From: Hydrogenophaga sp.
Lineage (GTDB): Bacteria > Pseudomonadota > Gammaproteobacteria > Burkholderiales > Burkholderiaceae_C
Length of the DNA: 64,000 bases
Direction of reading: 5' to 3'
Assembly (NCBI RefSeq): GCF_030651625.1
Contig: NZ_JAUSCF010000033.1
Location: forward strand, 1-64,000
How positions within the stretch are numbered: the stretch's first letter is position 1; each line of letters opens with the position of its first letter. Under the pieces are notes generated by a model. It was given only the letters and a program-made list of their open reading frames with translations, searched no databases and was not told where the DNA came from. This document shows positions 34,289-44,413 of this stretch, piece after piece. Both the position numbers and the translations under genes were made by a program.

Positions 34289-34716
34289 ATCCGTCTCCCC
34301 AAGTCCCTCCCATCATGCTGGTCGAGGACAACCCGATGGACCTCGACCTCACCCTGAGAGCGTTCAGCAAGAAGCGTTTGGGCAACAACATTCTCGTGGC
34401 GCGTGATGGCGAAGAAGCACTGGCTTTTTTCCCCCGCTGGGAGGCCGGCGATCCGATCCCGGCGGTGATTCTGCTGGACATCAACATGCCCAAGGTCAGT
34501 GGCCTGGAGGTGCTGCGCCAGCTCAAGGCGCATGAGCGGTTTCGCCGCATCCCGGTGGTGATGCTCACGTCTTCCCGCGAAGACCGTGACCTCAAGGCGG
34601 CCTACGATCTGGGTGTGAATTCCTACATCGAGAAGCCGGTGAGCTTCAGCAAGTTCATGGAAGTGGCCGATCACATCGAGCTCTATTGGTGTGTGTTGAA
34701 CGAGCGACCGTATTGA
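34285..34716 (+). CDS. Single-domain response regulator, Rcp1-like
   Basis: A 143-residue receiver with no output domain. The acidic pocket is E14-D15, the phospho-acceptor Asp65 lies in VILLDINMP, Thr/Ser in MLTSS and Lys in YIEKPVSF. The extended C-terminal helix (FMEVADHIELYWCVLNERPY) is typical of Rcp1-type response regulators partnered with phytochrome-like kinases. It overlaps the kinase gene by four bases and is its likely target. The downstream partner that reads phosphorylation is not encoded here. Confidence 0.9.
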   Translation: MNPSPQVPPIMLVEDNPMDLDLTLRAFSKKRLGNNILVARDGEEALAFFPRWEAGDPIPAVILLDINMPKVSGLEVLRQLKAHERFRRIPVVMLTSSREDRDLKAAYDLGVNSYIEKPVSFSKFMEVADHIELYWCVLNERPY

Positions 34717-34721
34717 ACGGG

Positions 34722-34794
34722 TCCACCCCCCGCCGCGCTTCGCGCGACCCCATCGAGGGGGCACACCATTGGACCGGCAGAGCCGGATCCTGGG
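34722..34794. repeat. Intergenic hairpin repeat
   Basis: Contains GCGCTTCGCGC, CCCCATCGAGGGGG and CCGGCAGAGCCGG hairpins, of the same family as the other intergenic repeats. It follows the receiver gene and could act as an mRNA end or processing site. Confidence 0.6.
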
Positions 34795-34949
34795 TGTTGC
34801 TTGATTGAGGCACTACGCTCCGGAAGTTTGCCTCGATCCTTGAGCCTGCCATTTCCGGCTCCATGCATCGCACGGGGTTCTGCAGGTTTCGAGCAGGAGC
34901 AAACGTGGTATGAACGGGTTTCGGTTCAATTCATTCCCAGGATCCCTGC

Positions 34950-35396
34950 ATGCTGAAAATTCTCATTCCCACCGATGGTTCCCAACACGCCTTGCTGGCT
35001 GTGCACCACGCGCTCAAGCTGGTGGGCGCGGGCTTGAAGGCCCGCTTCGTAGTGGCCAATGTGCAAGAAAGTGCGACGCTGTACGAGTTGGTGGTGGCGC
35101 ACGATCCCAACGTGTTGCAGAAGGTCAGCGAGGGCGCGGGGCGTGACCTGGTGCGTCCGGCGATGGGATTGCTGTCCGCAGCGGCCCAGCAGGTGGAGGC
35201 AGACGTGAGCAGCGGCGATCCGGCCCAGATGCTGGTTGAAGCGGTGGAGCGTCATGATTGCGATGCGGTGATCATGAGCACGCGCGGCGGGGGCGGTCTG
35301 CGCGCTGCGGTGCTGGGTTCGGTGTCACAGGAGATGGTCCAGATCTCGCCAGTGCCTGTCACGTTGGTCAAGCCGCCCGAAGAGGCTGAGGACTGA
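34950..35396 (+). CDS. Universal stress protein (UspA family)
   Basis: A 148-residue UspA-fold protein. It begins MLKILIPTDGSQHALLAVHHAL with the nucleotide-site Asp, and ends with the ATP-binding pattern STRGGGGLRAAVLGSVSQEMVQISPVPVTLV (G-2x-G-9x-G-S-like), so ATP binding is plausible. Such proteins are induced by stress and modulate metabolism or signalling. It stands alone 230 bases after the sensory unit and is followed by a clear terminator hairpin. Confidence 0.9.
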   Translation: MLKILIPTDGSQHALLAVHHALKLVGAGLKARFVVANVQESATLYELVVAHDPNVLQKVSEGAGRDLVRPAMGLLSAAAQQVEADVSSGDPAQMLVEAVERHDCDAVIMSTRGGGGLRAAVLGSVSQEMVQISPVPVTLVKPPEEAED

Positions 35397-35431
35397 ACCA
35401 CTGCCCTGGTGTCACCTGGACATTTCCGATC

Positions 35432-35460
35432 TTGGCCGGACGCAGTCCGGCCAAATCGTT
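35432..35460 (+). terminator. Terminator hairpin after uspA
   Basis: Perfect 10-base stem TTGGCCGGAC / GTCCGGCCAA with a GCA loop (35432-35454), followed by a short T-containing stretch ATCGTTT. It lies 35 bases beyond the uspA stop. The T-run is weak, so termination may be partial. Confidence 0.6.
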
Positions 35461-35543
35461 TCTGCGCCTTGGGCCCGCACTTTTCACGAATCTCATGACG
35501 GCATGGCCCTGCCCGATTCCTGAGTAAAACATTACGAATAGAG

Positions 35544-35553
35544 AAATCGATTT
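35544..35553. promoter_or_regulatory. Candidate operator upstream of flavin hydroxylase
   Basis: Self-complementary AAATCGATTT in an A/T-rich patch 50-60 bases upstream of the hydroxylase start, the most A/T-rich part of the neighbourhood. No regulator gene adjoins it. Weak evidence. Confidence 0.3.
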
Positions 35554-35603
35554 ACTGATAGTGAATTATTGGGTACAGTTGCGCCATTCCAAGAGGAGCA
35601 CAG

Positions 35604-37316
35604 ATGGCCACCTACACCTACCCCACTTTCCCTTACCACCCTCCCCACGACCTGATGCAGGCCGCACCACAGCGCAAGCCGCTGGTGGTCATTGGCGCTG
35701 GCCCGGTGGGCCTCGCCGCTGCGATCGATGCCAGGCTGCACGGTCTGGACGTGCTGCTGTTCGACGAAGAAGACAGCGTGTCCGTCGGTTCGCGCGCCGT
35801 CTGCTACGCCAAGCGCGCGCTGGAAATCCTTGATCGCCTGGGTGTGGGCGATCCCATCGTGGACAAGGGCGTCGGCTGGAACGTGGGCCGCACCTTTTTG
35901 CGCGAAGAGGAGGTCTACCATTTCGATCTGGTGCCCGAGGCCGGCCACAAGCGCCCGGGCATGATCAACCTGCAGCAGTACCACCTGGAAGAAGCCATGG
36001 TGCGACGGGCCGAAGAACTCGGCGTGGATCTGCGCTGGAAATACAAGGTGGCTGGCGTTCAGCCTTTGGAAGATGGCGCCCGTGTGAGCGTGGAAACGCC
36101 GGATGGTGCCTTCGAGATCGATACCGACTGGCTGATCGTGGCCGACGGCGCGCGCAGCAACGTGCGCCGTCAACTGGGGCTGGACATTGAAGGCCACGTG
36201 TTCAAGGACCGCTTTCTGATCGCCGACGTGATCATGGAGGCCGACTACCCGGCCGAACGCTGGTTCTGGTTCGACCCGCCCTTCCACCCCAACCAGAGTG
36301 TGCTGCTGCACAAGCAGAGCGACAACGTCTGGCGCATCGATTTCCAGCTCGGCTGGGACGCCGATCCGGAAGAAGAGAAGAAGCCCGAGAACATCATTCC
36401 CCGCGTGAAGGCCATGCTCGGCGACGCGCGCCCGTTCACCCTGGAATGGGCCAGTATCTACACCTTCCAGTGCCGGCGCATGAAGAACTTCCGGCACGGC
36501 CGCCTGCTGTTCGTGGGCGATGCGGCCCACCAGGTATCGCCCTTTGGTGCGCGCGGCGCCAACTCCGGTTTCCAGGACACCGACGACCTGGTGTGGAAGC
36601 TGGCGCTGGTGATGAAGGGCCTGGCACCTGACGCCTTGCTGGACACGTTTGATGCCGACCGCACCTATGCGGCCGACGAGAACATCCGCAATTCGACCCG
36701 GTCCACCGACTTCATCACGCCCAAGAGCACGGTCAGCCGGCTGTTTCGCAACGCGGCGCTGGAACTGGCGCGCACTCAGCCGTTCGCCCGCAAGCTGGTG
36801 AACTCAGGGCGGCTGAGTGTGCCGGCTTTCCTGGTGAACTCGGCGCTGAACACGCCAGACGCGGACGAATTCGAGGGCAACATGGTGCCCGGCGCGCCAC
36901 TGGATGACGCATCGGTTCGCGTGGCAGCCCAGGACGGCTGGTTGCTGGACCAGCTGGGTAACCGTTTTCAGTTGCTCGTCTTCGCCGACAAGGTGGAGCT
37001 GGTCGACCCGGCCGTGCTCGCACACGCGGATGCGCTGGCGGGCGCGGCCATTCCCGTGGAAACCGTGGTGGTCACGGCCCACGCCGGAAACCACCCGGCC
37101 AACCTGACCGTGCTGCACGACAGCGATGGTCTGGTGGCGCGGCGGTTTGACGCCCGGCCTGGCACCTGCTATCTGATCCGCCCGGACCAGCATGTGGCCG
37201 CGCGCTGGCGCCAGTTTGACGTGGCTGCGGTGCGCAGCGCGCTGGCCCGCGCCACCGCGCAAGACGCGCCCCCGCCCGCAGCCCGCCGCCCCGCCACTGA
37301 GGCGGCCGCCGCCTGA
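35604..37316 (+). CDS. FAD-dependent aromatic hydroxylase, MhpA-like
   Basis: A 570-residue class A flavoprotein monooxygenase. FAD motifs are VVIGAGPVGLAAAIDARLHG (about residues 31-50), LIVADGARSNVRRQLG, and LLFVGDAAHQVSPFGARGANSGFQDTDDLVWKLAL. The C-terminal thioredoxin-like segment ends in an Ala/Pro-rich tail. Resemblance is to 3-(3-hydroxyphenyl)propionate hydroxylase-type enzymes that hydroxylate phenolics. A DUF2783 protein and a VOC protein follow within 26 bases each, a conserved trio in Burkholderiales. The ATG at 35604 follows AGAGGAG. Substrate unknown. Confidence 0.85.
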   Translation: MATYTYPTFPYHPPHDLMQAAPQRKPLVVIGAGPVGLAAAIDARLHGLDVLLFDEEDSVSVGSRAVCYAKRALEILDRLGVGDPIVDKGVGWNVGRTFLREEEVYHFDLVPEAGHKRPGMINLQQYHLEEAMVRRAEELGVDLRWKYKVAGVQPLEDGARVSVETPDGAFEIDTDWLIVADGARSNVRRQLGLDIEGHVFKDRFLIADVIMEADYPAERWFWFDPPFHPNQSVLLHKQSDNVWRIDFQLGWDADPEEEKKPENIIPRVKAMLGDARPFTLEWASIYTFQCRRMKNFRHGRLLFVGDAAHQVSPFGARGANSGFQDTDDLVWKLALVMKGLAPDALLDTFDADRTYAADENIRNSTRSTDFITPKSTVSRLFRNAALELARTQPFARKLVNSGRLSVPAFLVNSALNTPDADEFEGNMVPGAPLDDASVRVAAQDGWLLDQLGNRFQLLVFADKVELVDPAVLAHADALAGAAIPVETVVVTAHAGNHPANLTVLHDSDGLVARRFDARPGTCYLIRPDQHVAARWRQFDVAAVRSALARATAQDAPPPAARRPATEAAAA

Positions 37317-37341
37317 AACCAAACACACCGAGGAGACATCC

Positions 37342-37566
37342 ATGCCCCTGCAATGCCAGCCCAACCTCGCCGAGCCCGGCCAGCGCTACTTCCGCGACTT
37401 CACGCCCGGAGACGACTTCTACGAAGCCCTGATCAACACGCATCGCGACCTCAGCGATGAACAGAGCCAGTTGCTCAACGCCAAGCTGATCCTGCTGCTG
37501 GCCAACCAGGTCGGCGACATCTCGGTCTTGAATGACGCCCTCCGCACGGCCCGTCAAGGCATCTGA
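37342..37566 (+). CDS. DUF2783 family small protein
   Basis: A 74-residue soluble protein of the DUF2783 family. It shows DDFYEALINTHRDLSDEQSQLLNAKLILLLANQVGDISVLNDAL, a predicted helical bundle with no cysteines beyond one near the start and no catalytic residues in evidence. The gene lies 25 bases after the flavin hydroxylase and 25 bases before the VOC gene, each with its own AGGA-type RBS. The family is repeatedly found with this hydroxylase type, so it may be a small regulatory or stabilising subunit (inference). Confidence 0.85.
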   Translation: MPLQCQPNLAEPGQRYFRDFTPGDDFYEALINTHRDLSDEQSQLLNAKLILLLANQVGDISVLNDALRTARQGI

Positions 37567-37591
37567 AACCCACCCAATCGAGGACACTGCC

Positions 37592-38128
37592 ATGAGCATC
37601 AGAAAAATCCACCACGTCGCCTACCGCTGCAAGGACGCCAAAGAAACCGTCGAGTGGTACCAGAAGCACCTGGGCATGAACTTCGTGCTCGCGATCGCGG
37701 AAGACCAGGTGCCGTCCACGCACGCACCCGATCCGTACATGCACCTCTTCATGGATGCCGGTGGCGGCAACATCCTGGCTTTCTTCGAATTGCCCAACTC
37801 GCCCGCCATGGGTCGCGACCCCAACACCCCTGAATGGGTGCAGCACATCGCGCTGGAAGTGGACACGGTCGAAGAACTGGAAGCCACCAAGGCGCGACTG
37901 GAGGCTGCCGGCATCGCGGTGGTGGGCCTGACCGATCACACCATTTTCAAGAGTATCTACTTCTTCGATCCCAACGGTCACCGCCTGGAACTGGCGGCCA
38001 ACACCGCCACGCCCGAGATGATGCAAAAGCTCGACGCAGTGAAGTGGGACATGCTGAGCGAATGGAACCAGACCAAGCGTGCACCCAAACACGCGGCCTG
38101 GATGCACGAAAAGGCATTTGCTACCTGA
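37592..38128 (+). CDS. VOC family protein (extradiol dioxygenase/glyoxalase fold)
   Basis: A 178-residue vicinal-oxygen-chelate protein. Metal ligands can be placed as His in IHHVAYR (residue about 7), Glu in ILAFFELP, His in QHIALEVD and Glu in HRLELAAN, the usual H-E/H-E set of the fold. It could cleave or isomerise the product of the upstream hydroxylase. Start MSIRKIHHVAYR at 37592 follows GAGGA; upstream reading overlaps DUF2783. Third and last gene of the trio. Exact reaction unknown. Confidence 0.85.
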   Translation: MSIRKIHHVAYRCKDAKETVEWYQKHLGMNFVLAIAEDQVPSTHAPDPYMHLFMDAGGGNILAFFELPNSPAMGRDPNTPEWVQHIALEVDTVEELEATKARLEAAGIAVVGLTDHTIFKSIYFFDPNGHRLELAANTATPEMMQKLDAVKWDMLSEWNQTKRAPKHAAWMHEKAFAT

Positions 38129-38159
38129 AAAAACAGGTGGCGAAAGGTCAATAAAGTCC

Positions 38160-38186
38160 TCAAGTTCAGCCCAGTTCAGCCGAAAC
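38160..38186 (+). promoter_or_regulatory. Putative sigma-28 (FliA) promoter
   Basis: TCAAGTTC at 38160-38167, eleven bases, then GCCGAAAC at 38179-38186. This fits the flagellar sigma-28 pattern (TCAAGTTT or TAAAGTTT, N11, GCCGATAA) with one or two changes in each box. It lies 56 bases upstream of the gene at 38242. Assigned by eye. Confidence 0.5.
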
Positions 38187-38241
38187 AGGCTCTAGAACAC
38201 CCGGCTTGTCTGCCGCGTGCCTCCTGTCGAGGGTGACCGCC

Positions 38242-38922
38242 ATGCTGAACTTTTCCGCTTCCAATGTCGTTTCCTGGCCGACGCCGCAGAGCACCGCTGT
38301 GCCTGCGGTGACGCCGATCACGCCGGTGCAACCTGCGCCCGGTGCCGGCCGCGACGCACAGGCCGGGCTGGGATTCGATCAGAAGCGGCAATCCGCGCAG
38401 CAGTCCAAGGACGGCAGCAGCCCGCAGGGTGCGCCGAAGCTGCCCAGAGATGCCGACGCTTCAGCCCCGGCGCAAAGCACCCAGAGTCGCGAAGCCGAGG
38501 CGGTGGCCCAGCGCGCGGCGCGGGAAGCCTCTGCGCGGGAAATCGAGCAGCGCGCCAGCGAAAAGGAAGCCATCCACCAGCACTTGCGGGAGGTCCTTTC
38601 CAACGTGTGGCAGGCCAGCGCCGCGGTGGTGGACCGGGCTTTGGGCCGTGATGCCGCTGCCGAGCTGCCCGGACCGTCCAGCGGTTCTTCGTCCGCTCTG
38701 GCGGCCGTGGCCGCCTCGCTGACCGGTCGCCGACCCGTCCTGCTGGCGCCCGAGTCTCTCTCTGCGCCCGTTGTTCAGGCCCTGCCCGCCCCCGACACCA
38801 GCGACGCCCTGTCGGGTGCCAAGCAGATCCAGACAATGACCGATGTGGTGGCTTACGACGAGCGTGGCAATGGCACTGTCACGCCCCATGAGGCCGGGAG
38901 TCTGGTGGATCAGCGCGTTTGA
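38242..38922 (+). CDS. Hypothetical protein, possibly flagellar/chemotaxis-associated
   Basis: A 226-residue protein of unknown function with no signal or membrane segment. The N-terminal third is Pro/Ala/Gln-rich and disordered-looking. A charged helical block follows (AVAQRAAREASAREIEQRASEKEAIHQHLREVLSNVWQASAAVVDRAL), then a second Ala-rich stretch. The C terminus is YDERGNGTVTPHEAGSLVDQRV, a pattern also seen in small flagellar-regulon proteins. The ATG at 38242 follows GAGGGTGA. A sigma-28-like promoter lies upstream and the chemotaxis cluster downstream. The flagellar link is inference. Confidence 0.65.
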   Translation: MLNFSASNVVSWPTPQSTAVPAVTPITPVQPAPGAGRDAQAGLGFDQKRQSAQQSKDGSSPQGAPKLPRDADASAPAQSTQSREAEAVAQRAAREASAREIEQRASEKEAIHQHLREVLSNVWQASAAVVDRALGRDAAAELPGPSSGSSSALAAVAASLTGRRPVLLAPESLSAPVVQALPAPDTSDALSGAKQIQTMTDVVAYDERGNGTVTPHEAGSLVDQRV

Positions 38923-39005
38923 ACAGGGGAATTCGGGCGGCAAGCGATGCCGTCAGAGAACAACGAATGGCAGCAGCATCGCCGCAATAAGCGACCTGCC
39001 AACCT

Positions 39006-41282
<2,277 letters not shown>

Positions 41283-41656
41283 GGCGGCTTTCTGCATGGG
41301 CCCTGGTGCCAACAAGCGCACAGGCATTCCCCAGCCACTGGCCGCGAGGCATGGCATTCCGGAACGGGTGGCAAATGGGCGTCATTCAGGGTATGGCGTG
41401 TCGGGCTGGGTCGCAGGAAAAATGGGGTGAAAGGAAGTGCCGAGCGGGAGCGAAAGAACCCGGTTCTTCCGATCAGAAGTGTCTCACCATGAGGTTAGCA
41501 CCTCGGGTTCCTCCGTTGCAGTACGAAGGTACGACCGCTTCGCAAGTTCATAGGTGCTTGGTGTTCACCCTGCGGTTTCGGTGCATTTTCCCCACATATT
41601 CAATGCGTGTTTTGCACATGCCCCAGCAAGGCACGCCTTGGTAACGCGGGGGTCCC
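41283..41656. other. 374-bp intergenic region with palindromes
   Basis: No gene is recognised. A 15-base palindrome AAGAACC-C-GGTTCTT lies at 41454-41468 and the hairpin GAGGTTAGCACCTC near 41491-41504. Either may be a regulatory or terminating structure between cheB (ending 41657) and the hybrid kinase. Confidence 0.45.
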
Positions 41657-42760
41657 TCAAATCCGGTGGCGCACGGCCGATGGGTTGCTGGCCAGACGGT
41701 TCAGCAAGGCTGGAGCGATCTGCTGCAAAGCCAATACTTCATGGGCTGCGCCGTACTGAATGGCCATGCGCGGCATGCCGAACACCACGCAGGTGGCTTC
41801 GTCCTGCACGTAGTTGTAGCTGCCGGCGTCTTTCATTTCCCGCATGGCCTGTGCACCATCGGCGCCCATGCCGGTGAGCATGATGCCCAGAGCGTTGGGC
41901 CCCAGCACGCGCGCGGCAGATTTGAACAGCACCTCGACCGACGGCCGATGGCGATTGACGGGCTCGCTGTCTTCGACCACAGCAACGTAGTTGGAACCAC
42001 TGCGATCGATGCGGAGGTGACGTCCACCGGGGGCGATGTAGGCGTGGCCAGGCAGGATGCGCTGGCCGTCCTGCGCCTCGGCCACGCGTATCTTGCACAG
42101 GCCATTCAGGCGTGCGGCGAAGCTGGTGGTGAAACCTGGCGGCATGTGTTGGGTGATCACAATGGCGGGCGCGTCGGGTGGCATGGGCACCAGCACTTCG
42201 CGAATGGCCTCGGTGCCGCCAGTGGACGACCCGATGCAGATGATTTTTTCTGTGGACATGCGCGGCAAGGGGGCGCGCGGTGGCTCGGTGCCGGGGCTCG
42301 CGCCAGCGCTGCCGTGGGCATTCGCCGCGCCGCCGGGTGGGGCCGCCAGGCGGCGCACCTGGGCGGCGGCAGCCACGCGGATCTTGTCGACGATGTCCCC
42401 GGCGAGTTCGTTCAATCCGCTCGACACACCGATGCGCGGCTTGGCCACGAAATCCACTGCACCCATTTCCAGGGCACGCAGGGTGATGTCGGCGCCCTGT
42501 TCGGTCAGCGTGGAGACCATCACCACCGGCATGGGTCGCAGGCGCATGAGGCGCGAGAGAAACTCCAGCCCGTCCATGCGCGGCATTTCCACGTCCAGCG
42601 TGATCACGTCTGGGTTGAGCTCGCGGATCATCTCGCGCGCGACCAGCGGGTCGGCGGCTGCGCCCACGCACTGCATGTCGTGCTGGCGGTTGATGATCTC
42701 GGTCAGCAGGCTGCGCACCAGCGCAGAGTCGTCCACCACCACCACACGGATCTTGGCCAT
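41657..42760 (-). CDS. cheB: Chemotaxis response regulator protein-glutamate methylesterase CheB
   Basis: A 367-residue CheB. The N-terminal receiver has the phospho-acceptor Asp56 in [12 protein letters not shown] and Lys in FVAKPRIG. A linker (about 135-175) leads to the C-terminal methylesterase domain with the catalytic triad in [10 protein letters not shown] (Ser), ITQHMPPGF (His) and LTGMGADGA (Asp). It removes methyl groups from and deamidates chemoreceptor glutamates. The ATG at 42760 follows GGGAGA; longer reading overlaps cheD. It is the last gene of the cluster cheZ-like, cheY, cheA, cheR, cheD, cheB. Confidence 0.97.
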   Translation of the reverse strand: MAKIRVVVVDDSALVRSLLTEIINRQHDMQCVGAAADPLVAREMIRELNPDVITLDVEMPRMDGLEFLSRLMRLRPMPVVMVSTLTEQGADITLRALEMGAVDFVAKPRIGVSSGLNELAGDIVDKIRVAAAAQVRRLAAPPGGAANAHGSAGASPGTEPPRAPLPRMSTEKIICIGSSTGGTEAIREVLVPMPPDAPAIVITQHMPPGFTTSFAARLNGLCKIRVAEAQDGQRILPGHAYIAPGGRHLRIDRSGSNYVAVVEDSEPVNRHRPSVEVLFKSAARVLGPNALGIMLTGMGADGAQAMREMKDAGSYNYVQDEATCVVFGMPRMAIQYGAAHEVLALQQIAPALLNRLASNPSAVRHRI

Positions 42761-42779
42761 TGTTTTGTCTCCCTCGGTT

Positions 42780-43463
42780 TTAGAAGAGGTCCACAGAACC
42801 ACCCGATGTGGTCTTGGCCACGGTCGCAGCGCTGCCTTTGCGCTCCTGTGTTTCCAGTGTTTCGGGGTGCGAATGCGCCAGCCGCTTGCACATCGCCTTG
42901 CCTGAGGACGGGAAGTAGCACACCTTGCGCGGGTGGATGTCGAGCACGTCCTTGGAAATGATGGCGATGCGCTCTGTCTGCAGGTAGTCCAGCACAAACT
43001 GGGTGTTGCGCTCGCCGACGTTCATGGTGGTGAAGGTGTGCATCACCTGGCCACCACCGAACACCTTGGCCTGCATGTGCTCGCGCCTCGCGCCGAGTTT
43101 CATCATCTCGTTGATCAGCAGTTCCATCGCGTAGGAGCCGTAGCGCCCGGAGGTGTCGCCACTCCCTTCGGGGAGCATGAAATGGTTCATGCCTCCCACG
43201 CGAACCCGCGGATCCCAGATGCAGGCCGCAATGCAAGAACCCAGCACCGTCATGATCAGCATGTCGTCCGCCGTGACGAAATATTCGCCAGGCAGCACCT
43301 TGACCGCGTCGTGCTGGAAATGGTGGTCGTGATAGAAAAAGGAGGCCTCACCCGGTTTCGTGCTGCGGGCCTTCAGTACGTCCAGCCTGGTTGTGCGCGG
43401 GGGAATGGCGATGCCGCTCATGCGGTTCGCAGCGAGGGCAGAGGCCGATTCAAACGCGCTCAT
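42780..43463 (-). CDS. cheD: Chemoreceptor glutamine deamidase CheD
   Basis: A 227-residue CheD. Catalytic Cys77 lies in [13 protein letters not shown] and His94 in GGMNHFMLP, with the conserved [20 protein letters not shown] and KVFGGGQVM segments. It deamidates receptor glutamines and in some species helps CheC-type phosphatases. The start at 43463 overlaps the cheR stop by 14 bases; an internal Met (43421) is an alternative. The protein ends in SGGSVDLF, nearly the same tail as the CheZ-like protein (AGSIELF), which may be a docking peptide. Confidence 0.95.
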   Translation of the reverse strand: MSAFESASALAANRMSGIAIPPRTTRLDVLKARSTKPGEASFFYHDHHFQHDAVKVLPGEYFVTADDMLIMTVLGSCIAACIWDPRVRVGGMNHFMLPEGSGDTSGRYGSYAMELLINEMMKLGARREHMQAKVFGGGQVMHTFTTMNVGERNTQFVLDYLQTERIAIISKDVLDIHPRKVCYFPSSGKAMCKRLAHSHPETLETQERKGSAATVAKTTSGGSVDLF

Positions 43464-44334
43464 AGACGGTCTTTCCCCGCAGAACAAAGAGGTTGCGCGC
43501 GTCGCTGAAGTTCTCTGCGTGACCCACGAAGAGCATGCCACCCGGTTTCATCACGCGGTGGATGCGCTCCAGCACCTGGCGCTGGGTGGTCGCATCAAAA
43601 TAGATCATCACGTTGCGGCAGAACACCACGTCGAATGGCTCGCGGAAGGGCAGGTCCTGGATCAGGTTGACCGTGAGGAACTCCATGTGCTTCTGCAGTT
43701 CGGGCTTGACCCGCATGAAGCCGGCGTTCGCGCCCTTGCCGCGCATGAAGTGGCGCTGCAGCTGTTCCTGCGAAAGGCCTTTGACGCCTTCGCTCTTGTA
43801 AACACCGCGTGCGGCCGTGGACAACACCTTGGTGTCGATGTCGCTGTTGACGATCTGGAACGTGCCGCTGGCACCGAGGGTCTCGGTGGCGGTGATGGCG
43901 ATGGAGTAGGGCTCTTCGCCGGTGGAGGCTGCCGAGCACCAGATGCGCCACGGCTGCGTGCGCTTCGCGGCCATCAGTTCAGACAGGATGGCGAAATGGT
44001 GCTGTTCGCGGAAGAAAGCAGTGAGATTGGTGGTCAGTGCATTGATGAATTCCTGCCACTCGGCGCCATCGTGCTGTTCCAGCCAGTCAAGATAGGTCTT
44101 GAAGCTGGCGTGACCGGTCTCCCGCAGTCGGCGCGACACGCGGCTGTAGACCATGGCGTGTTTGCCGTCGTGCAGACTGATGCCCGCCTTCTTGTAAATC
44201 AGCGCCTTGATGCGCGAGAAGTCGGCATCGCTCCAGACGAACTCCCGGCCTTCCACCAGCGGGCCTTCTTCCGCCATCGCTTGACGAGCCGACACCTGGC
44301 GCGCGCGCTGGGTTGGAGTGGTCTGCTGCAGCAT
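43450..44334 (-). CDS. cheR: Chemotaxis protein methyltransferase CheR
   Basis: A 294-residue CheR. An N-terminal helical domain (DADFSRIKALIYKKAGISLHDGKHAMVYSRVSRRLRETG) precedes the SAM-binding domain (RIWCSAASTGEEPYSIAI, IVNSDIDTKVL, FDVVFCRNVMIYFD, GGMLFVGHAEN). It methylates chemoreceptor glutamates with SAM. The start MLQQTTP at 44334 follows AGGATCC. It lies 79 bases after cheA and overlaps cheD. No receptor gene adjoins it, so its substrates are encoded elsewhere. Confidence 0.97.
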   Translation of the reverse strand: MLQQTTPTQRARQVSARQAMAEEGPLVEGREFVWSDADFSRIKALIYKKAGISLHDGKHAMVYSRVSRRLRETGHASFKTYLDWLEQHDGAEWQEFINALTTNLTAFFREQHHFAILSELMAAKRTQPWRIWCSAASTGEEPYSIAITATETLGASGTFQIVNSDIDTKVLSTAARGVYKSEGVKGLSQEQLQRHFMRGKGANAGFMRVKPELQKHMEFLTVNLIQDLPFREPFDVVFCRNVMIYFDATTQRQVLERIHRVMKPGGMLFVGHAENFSDARNLFVLRGKTVYERV

Positions 44335-44413
44335 CGAAGGATCCTGTCTGTGGGGTGGCTGGCTGGGACGGGCGCAACAGGCATTTCTGCGCCGCAATGG
44401 CTCGCCGGAAAAT

